Assembly: GCA_919902665.1 (NCBI GenBank) | Contig: CAKKRK010000020.1 | Span: 62,001 to 126,000 of the forward strand | Length of the DNA stretch: 64,000 nucleotides | Direction: 5' to 3' | DNA from: Nitrospiraceae bacterium | Lineage (GTDB): Bacteria > Nitrospirota > Nitrospiria > Nitrospirales > Nitrospiraceae | In this document: one piece after another, positions 8,374 to 17,334 of the stretch | Layout: each line of letters starts with the position of its first letter | How positions within the stretch are numbered: position 1 is the first letter of the stretch | Position numbers and translations under genes: made by a program | The notes under the pieces: generated by a model | Databases searched by the model: none | What the model was told of the DNA's origin: nothing | Seen by the model: the letters and a program-made list of their open reading frames with translations, nothing else

Positions 8374-9130
8374 GCACGAGTCGCGCGCACACATATTCTG
8401 GGGAATTATTGTCGGAGGGATCATGCTGCTTGTGCTGCCGCTGTCAGAAGCGGTGGCGGCTGGTCCATCGGTGAGCATTGACTTTGGCTCAGATGGTCCG
8501 AAGCAAACCGCAGTGGTGATCCAGATCTTAATTCTGCTCACGGTGCTCTCCTTGGCACCGGCCTTGTTCATCATGGTGACGTCTTTTACCAGGATCGTGA
8601 TCGTGTTGGCTTTTCTCCGTCAAGCGCTGGGAACGCAGTCGGTTCCTCCAAATCAAGTGTTGCTGTCCTTGGCGCTGTTCCTGACGATGTTCATCATGGC
8701 TCCCGTGGGGCAGGCCGTCTACAACAACGCGCTCCAACCATTGATGGCTGAGCAGATCTCCTATGAAGAGGCGTGGAAGAAGGGCATCGAGCCGGTGCGG
8801 GGCTTTATGCTGCGTCAGGTAAGGGAAAAGGATCTCGAACTCTTCATCACGCTGAGTCACGTGCCAAAACCAGATCGGGTTGAGGACGTGCCAACTCAGG
8901 CCATCATCCCGGCCTTCATTCTGAGCGAGCTGCGGATTGCTTTTCAAATTGGATTCTTAATCTATATCCCTTTTCTCATTGTCGATATGGTTGTGGCCAG
9001 TATTCTCATGTCGATGGGCATGATGCTGCTTCCGCCTGTCGTGATTTCGCTGCCGTTCAAGTTGATCTTGTTCGTCTTGGCCGATGGTTGGTACTTGGTC
9101 GTGGGCTCAATGGTGAGAAGTTTTCACTAG
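8363..9130 (+). CDS. fliP: Flagellar export gate protein FliP
   Basis: Core of the FliPQR export gate. The 255-residue product has a signal-like first hydrophobic segment (about residues 10-30) and three further membrane segments. The FliP/SctR signatures LAPALFIMVTSFTRIVIVLA, FLRQALGTQSVPPNQVL and FQIGFLIYIPFLIVDMVVAS are present. The frame is open back to 8231, but the ATG at 8363 gives the standard N-terminus and overlaps fliO. Confidence 0.97.
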   Translation: MADKHESRAHIFWGIIVGGIMLLVLPLSEAVAAGPSVSIDFGSDGPKQTAVVIQILILLTVLSLAPALFIMVTSFTRIVIVLAFLRQALGTQSVPPNQVLLSLALFLTMFIMAPVGQAVYNNALQPLMAEQISYEEAWKKGIEPVRGFMLRQVREKDLELFITLSHVPKPDRVEDVPTQAIIPAFILSELRIAFQIGFLIYIPFLIVDMVVASILMSMGMMLLPPVVISLPFKLILFVLADGWYLVVGSMVRSFH

Positions 9131-9192
9131 GGCTGAGCGGTTTGTCGATAGACGACACCGGATGATCAAGTGTCGAGAAGAGGGATGATCAC

Positions 9193-9462
9193 GTGACACC
9201 AGAAATGGTAACGGAACTGGCCAGGCAAGCGTTAGAAACGACGTTGTTGGTGTCGTCACCGATTCTGGGGCTTAGTTTGTTCGTCGGTTTGGTTATTAGT
9301 GCGCTCCAAGCCATGACGCAAATGAACGAGGGCACGCTCACGTTTGTTCCGAAAGTGGTGGTCTTGTTTGTGGCGTTGCTGTTCTTTCTCCCCTGGATGC
9401 TGAACACCATGACCACGTATATGGCCAATCTCCTCATCAGTATTCCCAACTATGTGCAATAG
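9193..9462 (+). CDS. fliQ: Flagellar export gate protein FliQ
   Basis: Small two-helix membrane subunit of the export gate, 89 residues. Two hydrophobic hairpin segments (about 16-38 and 55-75) flank QAMTQMNEGTLTFVPK, the FliQ motif. Start GTG at 9193 with GAGGGA upstream. A 242-bp stretch without a convincing gene separates it from fliR, although these genes are usually adjacent. Confidence 0.95.
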   Translation: MTPEMVTELARQALETTLLVSSPILGLSLFVGLVISALQAMTQMNEGTLTFVPKVVVLFVALLFFLPWMLNTMTTYMANLLISIPNYVQ

Positions 9463-9704
9463 TGGAACGATGACAATGGCTGCCAGCTGTGTTCTCGCAA
9501 CGCATCGGCCTTCAACGTACCCCAGTTGGTATGCTGCGGTCCCTCGTTTGCTGAGGCCGCGTCTGGGGCATGGCATATCTCGGCTCGCCTCGATGAGTCG
9601 GCGAAGCAGGTGCGCCGGGGTTGGGCAGGTGAGAACCGCAGCCATTGTGAGCATCCCGTATGCAGCTCCTCCTGTTGCATGTGAGACGAAGAGTTAAGAG
9701 GGAC

Positions 9705-10493
9705 ATGGCGCTGACGCAGACCATCCAGATTCTCCTTCCCGAATTCCAAGGATTCTTGGTCCTTATTTCCCGTATCGGTGGGCTGTTGGCTGCGTTGCCG
9801 GTGTTGAGCGGGCGATCCGTTCCGGCGAAAGTCAAACTGGCGCTCGTCTTGGGATTAGGTGTGCTGTTGGCTCCCATCATTCCACTCCCAGCCGTGCCCT
9901 ATGACCCTCTTGTCTTGACCGCTGGACTCATCAGTGAAATGGTCATTGGTTTAGCGATCGGGCTGGCGGTACGATTATTTTTCGGTGCGCTGGAACTGGC
10001 CGGAGAGCTGATCGGCGTGCAGATGGGGTTCGGCGTGGTCCAACTGTTCGATCCTGCGACGGCCGAGCAGACCCCTATCATCGGCCAATACTTCACCCTC
10101 CTGGTGACCCTCCTCTTTCTCTCGCTGAACGGCCATCTGTTGCTGGTGGCAACTATTATTTCGAGCTATGAATCCATTCCGGCATTTGGCGCATCTCTCA
10201 CGGGAAGCATGGGGGAGGCGATCCTCCGCCTTGCTCAGAACATGTTTGTTGTGGGGTTGAAGTTAGCAGTGCCGGTACTCGTCATCATCCTCCTGATCAA
10301 TCTTCTTCTCTCGTTGCTGGGACGGGCGGTCAGTCAGATCAACGTATTTGTGTTGAGTTTCCCTATCACGATTGCCGGCGCGTTGGCGGTGATGTCGCTG
10401 TCCGCGCCGTTTGTGACGGAACTGTTAGTCCGAGAAATTGAGCGACTGCAATTCACGATTGATGAGCTTCTGAGGGCGTTGGGACATGGCTGA
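9705..10493 (+). CDS. fliR: Flagellar export gate protein FliR
   Basis: Third gate subunit, a polytopic membrane protein of 262 residues with about six hydrophobic segments. Signatures include FLVLISRIGGLLAALPVLSG near the N-terminus, GELIGVQMGFGVVQLFDP and LLLINLLLSLLGR-like segments. The ATG at 9705 follows AAGAGGGA, whereas the frame is open from 9660. The last eight bases overlap flhB. Confidence 0.95.
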   Translation: MALTQTIQILLPEFQGFLVLISRIGGLLAALPVLSGRSVPAKVKLALVLGLGVLLAPIIPLPAVPYDPLVLTAGLISEMVIGLAIGLAVRLFFGALELAGELIGVQMGFGVVQLFDPATAEQTPIIGQYFTLLVTLLFLSLNGHLLLVATIISSYESIPAFGASLTGSMGEAILRLAQNMFVVGLKLAVPVLVIILLINLLLSLLGRAVSQINVFVLSFPITIAGALAVMSLSAPFVTELLVREIERLQFTIDELLRALGHG

Positions 10494-11562
10494 GGATCGA
10501 AGTAATAAGACAGAACCCGCGACGCCAAAACGGAAAGAGGACGCGCGCAAGAAAGGACAGATCGCGATGAGTCGCGATCTGTCGACGGCCGTGGTCCTCT
10601 TGAGTGGCGTCGGGCTGTTGGCGGCCATGTTGCCGGTTGGTCTTCAGAAAATGACAGAGATGACTCGTCAAGGGCTGACGCTCTCGTTTCCTTTAGCGTT
10701 CTATAAAGACATGTCTATCGAACAGGTGTCCGAGATCGTCATCCACGCTGGCCTCACCGTGGTGATGCTGAGTCTTCCGGTCGTGCTGGGCATTCTGGTA
10801 ATGGGGAGCGGTGCGTCGTTGCTGCAATCAGGGTTGTTATGGCGTGCCGATGCGATTCAACCGGATGCCAAACGCATCAGTCTGATCAAAGGGTTGTCTC
10901 GATTATTCTCATTGCGATCTGTGATCGAGTTGGTAAAGGGGCTCCTCAAGATCGCGATTGTGACGGGTGTCGGTGTGTGGGTTGCGCGGTATGACGTCCT
11001 CCAGATTCCAGGGTTAATCGGGTTCGATATGGGTACCGTCCTGGGTGTTACTGGATGGCTCGCCTTGAAGGTCGGATTGGCCGTCGCTGGGGCGATCGCG
11101 GTCCTGGCCGGGTTTGACTATGTCTACCAACGCTATGAGTGGGAACGCAGTCTGCGGATGTCGAAGGACGAGGTCAAGGAGGAACACAAGTCCTCGGAAG
11201 GCGATCCGCTCATCAAGGGTCGCGTGCGGACCCTCCAACGAGAGCTGACCAAGAAACGTATGATGGCCGCCGTGAAGACGGCGGATGTGGTGATCACCAA
11301 CCCGACACACCTGGCTGTTGCGCTGAAGTATGACACCACCACGATGGGGGCCCCTATGGTGGTTGCTAAAGGAGCTGGCTTTGTCGCTGAACGTATCCGC
11401 GAGCTGGCTCGACATCACGGGGTGCCGGTCGTCGAACATAAGTTCGTGGCTCGCACACTGTTTAAACTGGTCGAAATCGGCAAAGAGGTTCCAAACGAGC
11501 TGTATCGTGCGGTCGCAGAGATCCTCGCGTTTGTGTATCGCGCCAGAGGTGTGACTCCATGA
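10486..11562 (+). CDS. flhB: Flagellar export switch protein FlhB
   Basis: FlhB sets substrate specificity of the export gate and responds to FliK. The N-terminal KTEPATPKRKEDARKKGQI is the standard opening, followed by four membrane segments. The cytoplasmic domain contains the self-cleaving NPTH motif at residues 272-275 within VVITNPTHLAVALKYD. The 358-residue length is normal. Starts within fliR and is followed 23 bp later by flhA. Confidence 0.98.
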   Translation: MAEDRSNKTEPATPKRKEDARKKGQIAMSRDLSTAVVLLSGVGLLAAMLPVGLQKMTEMTRQGLTLSFPLAFYKDMSIEQVSEIVIHAGLTVVMLSLPVVLGILVMGSGASLLQSGLLWRADAIQPDAKRISLIKGLSRLFSLRSVIELVKGLLKIAIVTGVGVWVARYDVLQIPGLIGFDMGTVLGVTGWLALKVGLAVAGAIAVLAGFDYVYQRYEWERSLRMSKDEVKEEHKSSEGDPLIKGRVRTLQRELTKKRMMAAVKTADVVITNPTHLAVALKYDTTTMGAPMVVAKGAGFVAERIRELARHHGVPVVEHKFVARTLFKLVEIGKEVPNELYRAVAEILAFVYRARGVTP

Positions 11563-11585
11563 GAGCTTCACAGGTTTAGGAGATT

Positions 11586-13682
11586 ATGGCAACGGCAATC
11601 GAACCGGTAGAGCAACCCCAGTTTATCAAGCATCCGGACATCGTGATCTCCCTCGGGGTGGTGGCTATTATCATGGTGATGCTGTTGCCATTGCCGCGCT
11701 TTGTACTCGATCTGTTGTTAAGTTTTGATATCACTCTGTCGGTGATTATCTTGCTCGTCGGACTTCAAGTGCGGCGCCCGATTGAGTTTTCGGTATTTCC
11801 ATCGATTCTGTTAGTGATGACATTGTTCCGGCTGTCCCTCAACATTGCGTCCACACGGCTTATTCTGTTGCATGGCAACGAAGGGGCAGGGGCGGCCGGT
11901 GAGGTGATTCGGGCGTTCGGGAACTTCATCGTCGGGGGGAATTACACGGTCGGGTTGGTCGTATTCTCCATTCTGGTCATCATTAATTTCGTCGTGGTGA
12001 CAAAGGGAGCCGGACGTGTCGCCGAGGTTGCCGCCCGCTTCACATTGGATGCCATGCCTGGAAAGCAGATGAGTATTGATGCGGATTTGAATGCCGGTGT
12101 GATCAATGAGGTGGATGCGCGCCGCCGCCGACGGGAGATTGCGCAAGAGGCGGACTTTTACGGCTCGATGGACGGTGCCAGCAAGTTTGTTCGAGGGGAT
12201 GCCATTGCCGCCGTCATTATCGTCTTTGTCAACATCATCGGCGGATTGGCGATCGGGATTCTGCAACAGGGCATGAGTCCGGGACTGGCGGCTCAAACCT
12301 ATACCGTGCTGACGGTTGGTGAGGGATTGGTCGCGCAGATCCCTGCTCTGATCGTGTCGACTGCCGCCGGTATCGTGGTGACTCGCGCCGCCTCGGACAT
12401 GGATTTGGGCGGGGAGATGACTCGGCAACTATTGACCTCCCCCAAGCCGGTGGGTATGGCGGCTGGTATTCTCCTCGCGCTTGGTTTGGTGCCTGGGCTT
12501 CCCCATGTGGCGTTCTTAGCGTTAGGGAGCGCCCTCGCATGGGTCGCCTATCACCTCCATCAGCGCGAGCAGGTTCAAGCAGTTCCCACACCCACTCCCA
12601 GCATGCCCAAGACCGAGGAAGGTCAGACCCGAGTGATCCCGCTTGATCTTATGGAAGTGCAGGTGGGGTACGGCTTGATCGGTCTTGTCGAGGGAACGCA
12701 AGGCACCGCCTTGCTCGATCGGATTAAAGCGCTCCGGCGGCAATTTGCGGAATCGATGGGCTTTCTCGTCCCTCCCATTCATATACGTGACAATCTCCAG
12801 CTGCGTCCGAACGAATACGCCATCATGTTGAAGGGAGTGGAGGTGGCCAAGGCTGACGTCTTGCCTGGGCATCTGTTAGCGATCGATCCAGGAACTGGTC
12901 AACGAGGCTTGGTGCAGGGCATTGCAACCAAGGAGCCTGCATTTGGGTTGCCGGCGCTCTGGGTGCCTGAAGAGGCCAGGGAGCAGGCGCAAATGGCGGG
13001 GTATACCGTGGTGGATGCGGGCTCGGCAATCGCGACACATCTATCCGAGTTGATCAAGCGCCATGGCTCTGAACTGTTGGGACGGCAGGAGGTGCAAACG
13101 CTTTTGGATGAAGTGGGAAAATCGCATCCGAAGTTGGTGGAGGAGCTCATTCCCACGCTGGTGCCACTCGGAACAGTCGTCAGGGTTCTCGGAAACTTGC
13201 TCAAGGAGGGCATTCCGATTCGGGATCTCCGGTCGATCCTCGAGGCAATTTCTGATCATGCCACCACCACCAAGGATGCAGAAGTCCTCACAGAGTATGC
13301 ACGGCAGGCGTTGGCTCGGACAATCACCAAGCAGTATCTAGCATCTGACGGTAGTCTGCAGGTCATTACCCTGGATCCCCGGCTAGACCGGTCGTTGGCC
13401 GAACAAGCCGCGGCATTGCCGCCTGGGGCCATGTTGAACCTTGACCCCACGCTTTCTCATAAGCTGTTAACTGGTCTCAAACAGGCGGCCGAACGGGTTG
13501 CGGCTCGCGGGCAGCAGCCGATCGTACTCTGTTCGCAGGTTGTTCGCCGCCATCTCCGTCGACACAGCGATCGTCAGTTGCATGCCGTTCCCGTCATGGG
13601 ACTCAATGAAGTGGACTCGTTTGTCCGCCTGCAGTCGTTAGATACGGTCCGCATCGACTTCGAATTTGCGCAGCTATCATAA
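11586..13682 (+). CDS. flhA: Flagellar export gate protein FlhA
   Basis: Large export gate component that forms the nonameric cytoplasmic docking ring and uses proton motive force. The 698-residue product has about eight N-terminal membrane segments, the family signature GRVAEVAARFTLDAMPGKQM followed by RRRRREIAQEADFYGSMDGA, and a C-terminal domain of about 350 residues ending in VRIDFEFAQLS. SD AGGAG precedes the ATG. flhF follows after eight bases. Confidence 0.98.
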   Translation: MATAIEPVEQPQFIKHPDIVISLGVVAIIMVMLLPLPRFVLDLLLSFDITLSVIILLVGLQVRRPIEFSVFPSILLVMTLFRLSLNIASTRLILLHGNEGAGAAGEVIRAFGNFIVGGNYTVGLVVFSILVIINFVVVTKGAGRVAEVAARFTLDAMPGKQMSIDADLNAGVINEVDARRRRREIAQEADFYGSMDGASKFVRGDAIAAVIIVFVNIIGGLAIGILQQGMSPGLAAQTYTVLTVGEGLVAQIPALIVSTAAGIVVTRAASDMDLGGEMTRQLLTSPKPVGMAAGILLALGLVPGLPHVAFLALGSALAWVAYHLHQREQVQAVPTPTPSMPKTEEGQTRVIPLDLMEVQVGYGLIGLVEGTQGTALLDRIKALRRQFAESMGFLVPPIHIRDNLQLRPNEYAIMLKGVEVAKADVLPGHLLAIDPGTGQRGLVQGIATKEPAFGLPALWVPEEAREQAQMAGYTVVDAGSAIATHLSELIKRHGSELLGRQEVQTLLDEVGKSHPKLVEELIPTLVPLGTVVRVLGNLLKEGIPIRDLRSILEAISDHATTTKDAEVLTEYARQALARTITKQYLASDGSLQVITLDPRLDRSLAEQAAALPPGAMLNLDPTLSHKLLTGLKQAAERVAARGQQPIVLCSQVVRRHLRRHSDRQLHAVPVMGLNEVDSFVRLQSLDTVRIDFEFAQLS

Positions 13683-13690
13683 GGTAAGCC

Positions 13691-15022
13691 ATGAAGGTCA
13701 AAACATTTCACGCGCTCACCATGCAGGATGCCATGCGTGCCATCAAGGAAGAACTAGGGCCGGATGCCATCATCTTGTCTGCAAAAGAGGTGCGTGAGGG
13801 AGGGCGAATCGTACAGGCATTCAATCGACCGGTTCTTGAAGTGATGGCCGCATCCGATCAAGACGTCCAACGGTCCCCTCAGGTAGCAGACAAAGTGTCA
13901 CATGGTGCCGCGCCTGGGAGACCGTCTCATGAAGAGTCCGAGGCCACGCCGACTTTTCAACAGACTCTGCACGGGATGCTGAAGCCGAATAGTGAGGCGA
14001 CGACACCACCCGTCGGTCGGTCCGCCTCGTCGAAGCCATCTCGAGTGCACGTGAAACCGAATCGTCGTCGACATTTCCGCACCGTCGTGAATGAATTGGG
14101 TCGCCTATTGGAGGACTTGTCGCGGGAAAATGTCCGGTCAATCGGAAGTCAACCGGTGCCGATGCTGGCCTGGCTGCGCTGCTCGCTGATCGAGCAGGGG
14201 ATGAATGCTTCCACCGTGGAGTTGCTGATAAGCGAGGCGTGCAAGACGGAACAAGTGTCCGATCCATACGACGATGAATCGATTCGGCGTGCGCTACAGC
14301 ATGAGATCGCCACTCGTGTGCGTACGAGTGAGCCGCTCCATAACGGAGAGGGATCTCCCTCAATCGGTCTTCTGATCGGACCCAGTGGAGCTGGGAAGAC
14401 CGCAGCTGTGGCCAAGCTGGCTGCCTATTATCGTCTCGAGCAGCGGAGATCGGTCGCCCTCATTACCTTTGATACGAATCGGGAAACTGCGGTGGAGCAG
14501 CTGCGTCGGTATGCCAAGGTCGTGGGGGTGCCGTTTGCTTGCGCCGTGTCGGCTCGACAAGTCCATCAAGGGCTCCGTCGTCATACGCGAGTAGATCTTG
14601 TGCTGATCGACATGCCTGGGATCGGACCAGGTGATCTGGCATTGGCGAAAGAACTGCGACAGCTGCTTCCACAGGGGGCCGTCACAACTCATCTGGTCCT
14701 TCCGGCTTCCAGTAGGGAGCAGGAGCTCTGTCGGATCACGAGACACCTCAGTGATCTACCCCAACTGCGTCTTCTGTTCACGAAGCTCGATGAGACGGAA
14801 TCGTTTGGCACCATCTTTGAAGTTGCGCATCAAACCGGGGTGCCGCTTTCCTATTGGAGCATTGGACGACGAGTTCCCGGCGATATCGAGGTTGCCTCAT
14901 CGGAACGTTTGGCGGCGTTGTTGACTGCGGAACGCTCGACCAATTCTCAGGTGCTTGTCAATCGGGTAGGTCAATCGTCAGGCGCAATTCCTGCATTAGA
15001 AGCGGCAATTCATCACGGATAA
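13691..15022 (+). CDS. flhF: Flagellar placement GTPase FlhF (SRP-type)
   Basis: FlhF recruits early basal-body parts to the cell pole. The N-terminus MKVKTFHALTMQDAMRAIKEELGPDAIILS is the usual B domain, and the NG domain starts near residue 130. The P-loop is GPSGAGKTAAVAKLA. The G3 position, DTAG in most FlhF, reads DMPG here (IDMPGIGPGD), and the usual DTYR motif is DTNR. G4 TKLDE is intact. These changes could alter GTP handling but the fold is complete at 443 residues. flhG is next, as expected. Confidence 0.93.
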   Translation: MKVKTFHALTMQDAMRAIKEELGPDAIILSAKEVREGGRIVQAFNRPVLEVMAASDQDVQRSPQVADKVSHGAAPGRPSHEESEATPTFQQTLHGMLKPNSEATTPPVGRSASSKPSRVHVKPNRRRHFRTVVNELGRLLEDLSRENVRSIGSQPVPMLAWLRCSLIEQGMNASTVELLISEACKTEQVSDPYDDESIRRALQHEIATRVRTSEPLHNGEGSPSIGLLIGPSGAGKTAAVAKLAAYYRLEQRRSVALITFDTNRETAVEQLRRYAKVVGVPFACAVSARQVHQGLRRHTRVDLVLIDMPGIGPGDLALAKELRQLLPQGAVTTHLVLPASSREQELCRITRHLSDLPQLRLLFTKLDETESFGTIFEVAHQTGVPLSYWSIGRRVPGDIEVASSERLAALLTAERSTNSQVLVNRVGQSSGAIPALEAAIHHG

Positions 15023-15041
15023 TCTGGTTGGAGGTCTCGCT

Positions 15042-15911
15042 ATGCCGTTTGGAACAAGAAGGTCTGTCCTTATGTCGGAGGATCTGAGTCGTGGAGATGG
15101 TTCATCCACTCGCGTCATCGCGGTGTCCAGCGGCAAGGGAGGAGTCGGAAAGTCTAATGTAGTTGCGAACCTTGCGGTTGCACTCACGAGGGTTGGGAAG
15201 CGGGTGCTGATTTTGGATGCCGACCTTGGTTTAGGCAATCTTGATGTCCTCCTGGGGCTAGTTCCGCATCATACGATCGAAGACGTATTGAGAGGCACAC
15301 ATACGCTCGATGAGATCGTGCTCAGTGGCCCAGCGGGTGTCCATGTGCTTCCGGCCAGTTCCGGTGTTGCCCGTCTGACGGCGCTGACAGAAGCCCAACA
15401 GGTGATGATTCAGGAACAGTTGGCCCAGCTCACGTCAGAGATGGATGTGCTCTTGATCGATACCGGGGCGGGCATCTCGCCAAATGTCACCTTTTTTGCC
15501 TCTGCGGCAGATGAGACGATCATCGTCGTCTCGCCGGAGCCGACATCGCTCACGGATGCCTATGCGCTGATCAAAGTCTTGACCCGCCAGTATCGAGAAC
15601 GCCGTTTCAAAGTACTGGTGAATCAGGCTAAGAGCCCACGTGAAGCGGCTGAAGTGTTCGGGAAGTTGGATGTGGCGGTGGATCATTTTCTTCATGTGGC
15701 CGTCGAATTAGTCGGGGCGATCCCTTATGACGACTATGTGCATTTGGCCGTCATGCAGCAGAAGGCGCTCTGTGAGTTATTCCCAGATGCACCAGCAGCC
15801 CAAGCATTTAGGAGGTTGGCACATCAGGTCATTCAGTGGCCGAGGCCTGGTCTCCCCAAAAGTTCAGTACAGCTTGTTTGGCAACGGGCGGTGACGCCGG
15901 CCAGTAACTGA
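15042..15911 (+). CDS. flhG: Flagellar number regulator FlhG (MinD/ParA family ATPase)
   Basis: FlhG limits flagellar number and acts with FlhF. The deviant Walker A motif SSGKGGVGKSNVVANLA sits at about residues 29-45, followed by LILDADLGLGNLDVLLGL (Walker A' region) and LLIDTGAG (Walker B). The first 25 residues lack the DQA-type motif that many FlhG use to stimulate FlhF. The 289-residue length is typical. A second MinD/FlhG-like gene lies at 59393-60292 on the other strand. Confidence 0.92.
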   Translation: MPFGTRRSVLMSEDLSRGDGSSTRVIAVSSGKGGVGKSNVVANLAVALTRVGKRVLILDADLGLGNLDVLLGLVPHHTIEDVLRGTHTLDEIVLSGPAGVHVLPASSGVARLTALTEAQQVMIQEQLAQLTSEMDVLLIDTGAGISPNVTFFASAADETIIVVSPEPTSLTDAYALIKVLTRQYRERRFKVLVNQAKSPREAAEVFGKLDVAVDHFLHVAVELVGAIPYDDYVHLAVMQQKALCELFPDAPAAQAFRRLAHQVIQWPRPGLPKSSVQLVWQRAVTPASN

Positions 15912-15935
15912 CCAACGATCGGACATGGGAAGATC

Positions 15936-16685
15936 ATGAGCAAGACTGCTTTACCACACGAGCGAAAATCATTTGCGGCCCAGGGAGCCAGACGCGAAGA
16001 GCTGATCAAGGAGTTTGCCCATGTTATTCGCGCGATGGCCCATCGGCTGGCCTTCCGCCTCCCGGCGTACCTCGACGCGGAGGATCTGATTTCGGTTGGC
16101 ACCATTGGACTCATGGATGCCATGGATAAGTATGATCCCACACGAGAGGCGAAGTTTAAGACTTATGCGGAGTTCAGAATTCGTGGCGCCATGCTCGATG
16201 AGATTCGATCGATGGATTGGATCCCGAGATCGGTTCATGAGCGTATCGGCTTGCTCCAAAAGACGCACACGATGCTGATGAGCCGATTGGGTCGGCCGCC
16301 CCAGGATGACGAGGTGGCAACAGAACTGAAGATGTCCCTGGAAGAGCTGGATGATTTCATTACACGGGCCAGAGGGGCGGTGATGATCAGTGTGGATGAT
16401 TTAGGCCTTCATGAACCAGACGGGCATAAAGTGGTCAAGATGTTGGCCGATACGCATACGCCGGATCCCCTGTCCTCATTGGTCAACGAGCGTGAACGTG
16501 AATTGATCGCCGAGGCCATCCAGAAGTTGCCGGAAAAAGAGCGCCTCGTTCTGAGCTTGTATTACTACGAGGAGCTTACGATGAAGGAAATCGGAGAGTT
16601 GCTAAAGGTCACTGAATCACGGGTTTGCCAAATCCATACCAAGGCTATCATCCAGCTCAAGGCACACTTGCATAAACCGAGTTGA
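15936..16685 (+). CDS. fliA: RNA polymerase sigma factor for flagellar operons (sigma-28)
   Basis: FliA directs late flagellar transcription and is held by FlgM, also encoded here. Region 2 reads YLDAEDLISVGTIGLMDAMD and KFKTYAEFRIRGAMLDEIRS. Region 3 contains SRLGRPPQDDEVATEL, and region 4 LPEKERLVLSLYYYEELTMK then VTESRVCQIHTKAI, the HTH that reads the -35. The 249-residue length is standard. It closes the operon that began at fliL. At least eight sites matching its expected promoter are found in this window. Confidence 0.97.
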   Translation: MSKTALPHERKSFAAQGARREELIKEFAHVIRAMAHRLAFRLPAYLDAEDLISVGTIGLMDAMDKYDPTREAKFKTYAEFRIRGAMLDEIRSMDWIPRSVHERIGLLQKTHTMLMSRLGRPPQDDEVATELKMSLEELDDFITRARGAVMISVDDLGLHEPDGHKVVKMLADTHTPDPLSSLVNERERELIAEAIQKLPEKERLVLSLYYYEELTMKEIGELLKVTESRVCQIHTKAIIQLKAHLHKPS

Positions 16686-17289
16686 TTCTATCTGCCGACC
16701 GACTCGGCTGAGTGCTCGATTGTCAGCGTGGTGAGACTATTCGCGATAGTCTGCGATGACTCGGCTTCAGTTCAGAGTCCTAGAACCCCGTACCACTCTA
16801 GAGGAGATCTCGACTAGTACCTGGTATAGCCAGGTCCTCAATCAGCAATCAAGATGATGCACATGAAGGTCTCACATCATGCGTTGCCACGATTGGAGCA
16901 ACGATCACTTGCATGGTGGTCTGTCTCAGCAACGGTGTGTGGCAGAAACATGGGGTGGATGGGGACGACACCGGCCGATTCTGGAATCCAGGCCGACTTC
17001 CTAGTGAATGGTCGATTAAACGAAGAGGGGAACAGGCTTATCGTGGCTGCTCCATTGCCATGGTTGACACGACCCGCAGTACGTCCCTTCCCTACAGTTT
17101 CGGGTCGGCATGAGGCGTCCCTCACCAGTCACCGCTAGGAATAATTTTCACCTTAGTGGGTAGAATCCACCCTCGCAGTATGGCAGGGGGATCCGATACC
17201 AGCCTGGTATTCCACAGCGGAAGTCAGTTCATGCCTGCATTTGGCTGAGTTCGTGTTCGATTTACAGTAATCTCTGCTCGGAACGAATC
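16686..17289. other. Long intergenic region between fliA and flgF
   Basis: About 600 bp with no gene I can support; frames near 16854-17138 on either strand look like chance. It contains a short hairpin ACCTGG-TATAG-CCAGGT (16819-16835) and a perfect 15-bp dyad at 17196-17210, both carrying CTGGTAT. Possibly a regulatory region for the flgF promoter. Confidence 0.5.
17196..17210. promoter_or_regulatory. Candidate operator: 15-bp perfect dyad
   Basis: ATACCAG-C-CTGGTAT is perfectly symmetric about one base and lies 80 bp upstream of the sigma-54 -24 element of flgF. That is a normal distance for an enhancer-binding protein, but which protein binds it is unknown. Confidence 0.35.
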
Positions 17290-17305
17290 TGGCATAAGGG
17301 TTGCT
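17290..17305 (+). promoter_or_regulatory. Sigma-54 promoter for flgF
   Basis: TGGCAT-AAGGG-TTGCT has GG and GC at exact -24/-12 spacing. Predicted start near 17316, with AAAAGGAG at 17320-17327 and the flgF ATG at 17335. Confidence 0.75.
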
Positions 17306-17334
17306 GTCCCTCGAAGGGAAAAGGAGTCGGCAAT

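Noticed and set aside
9452-9704. Possible small gene between fliQ and fliR
   Set aside because: Frames overlap fliQ, lack ribosome sites and have no recognisable content. The extra gap is odd but unexplained.
16854-17138. 94-codon frame between fliA and flgF, and its minus-strand mirror
   Set aside because: No ribosome site, low-likelihood composition, no family. Region is better seen as regulatory.
17172-17199. TCCGATAC near the flgF dyad as a sigma-28 promoter
   Set aside because: The upstream octamer does not resemble TCAAGTTC, and a strong sigma-54 site lies closer to flgF.
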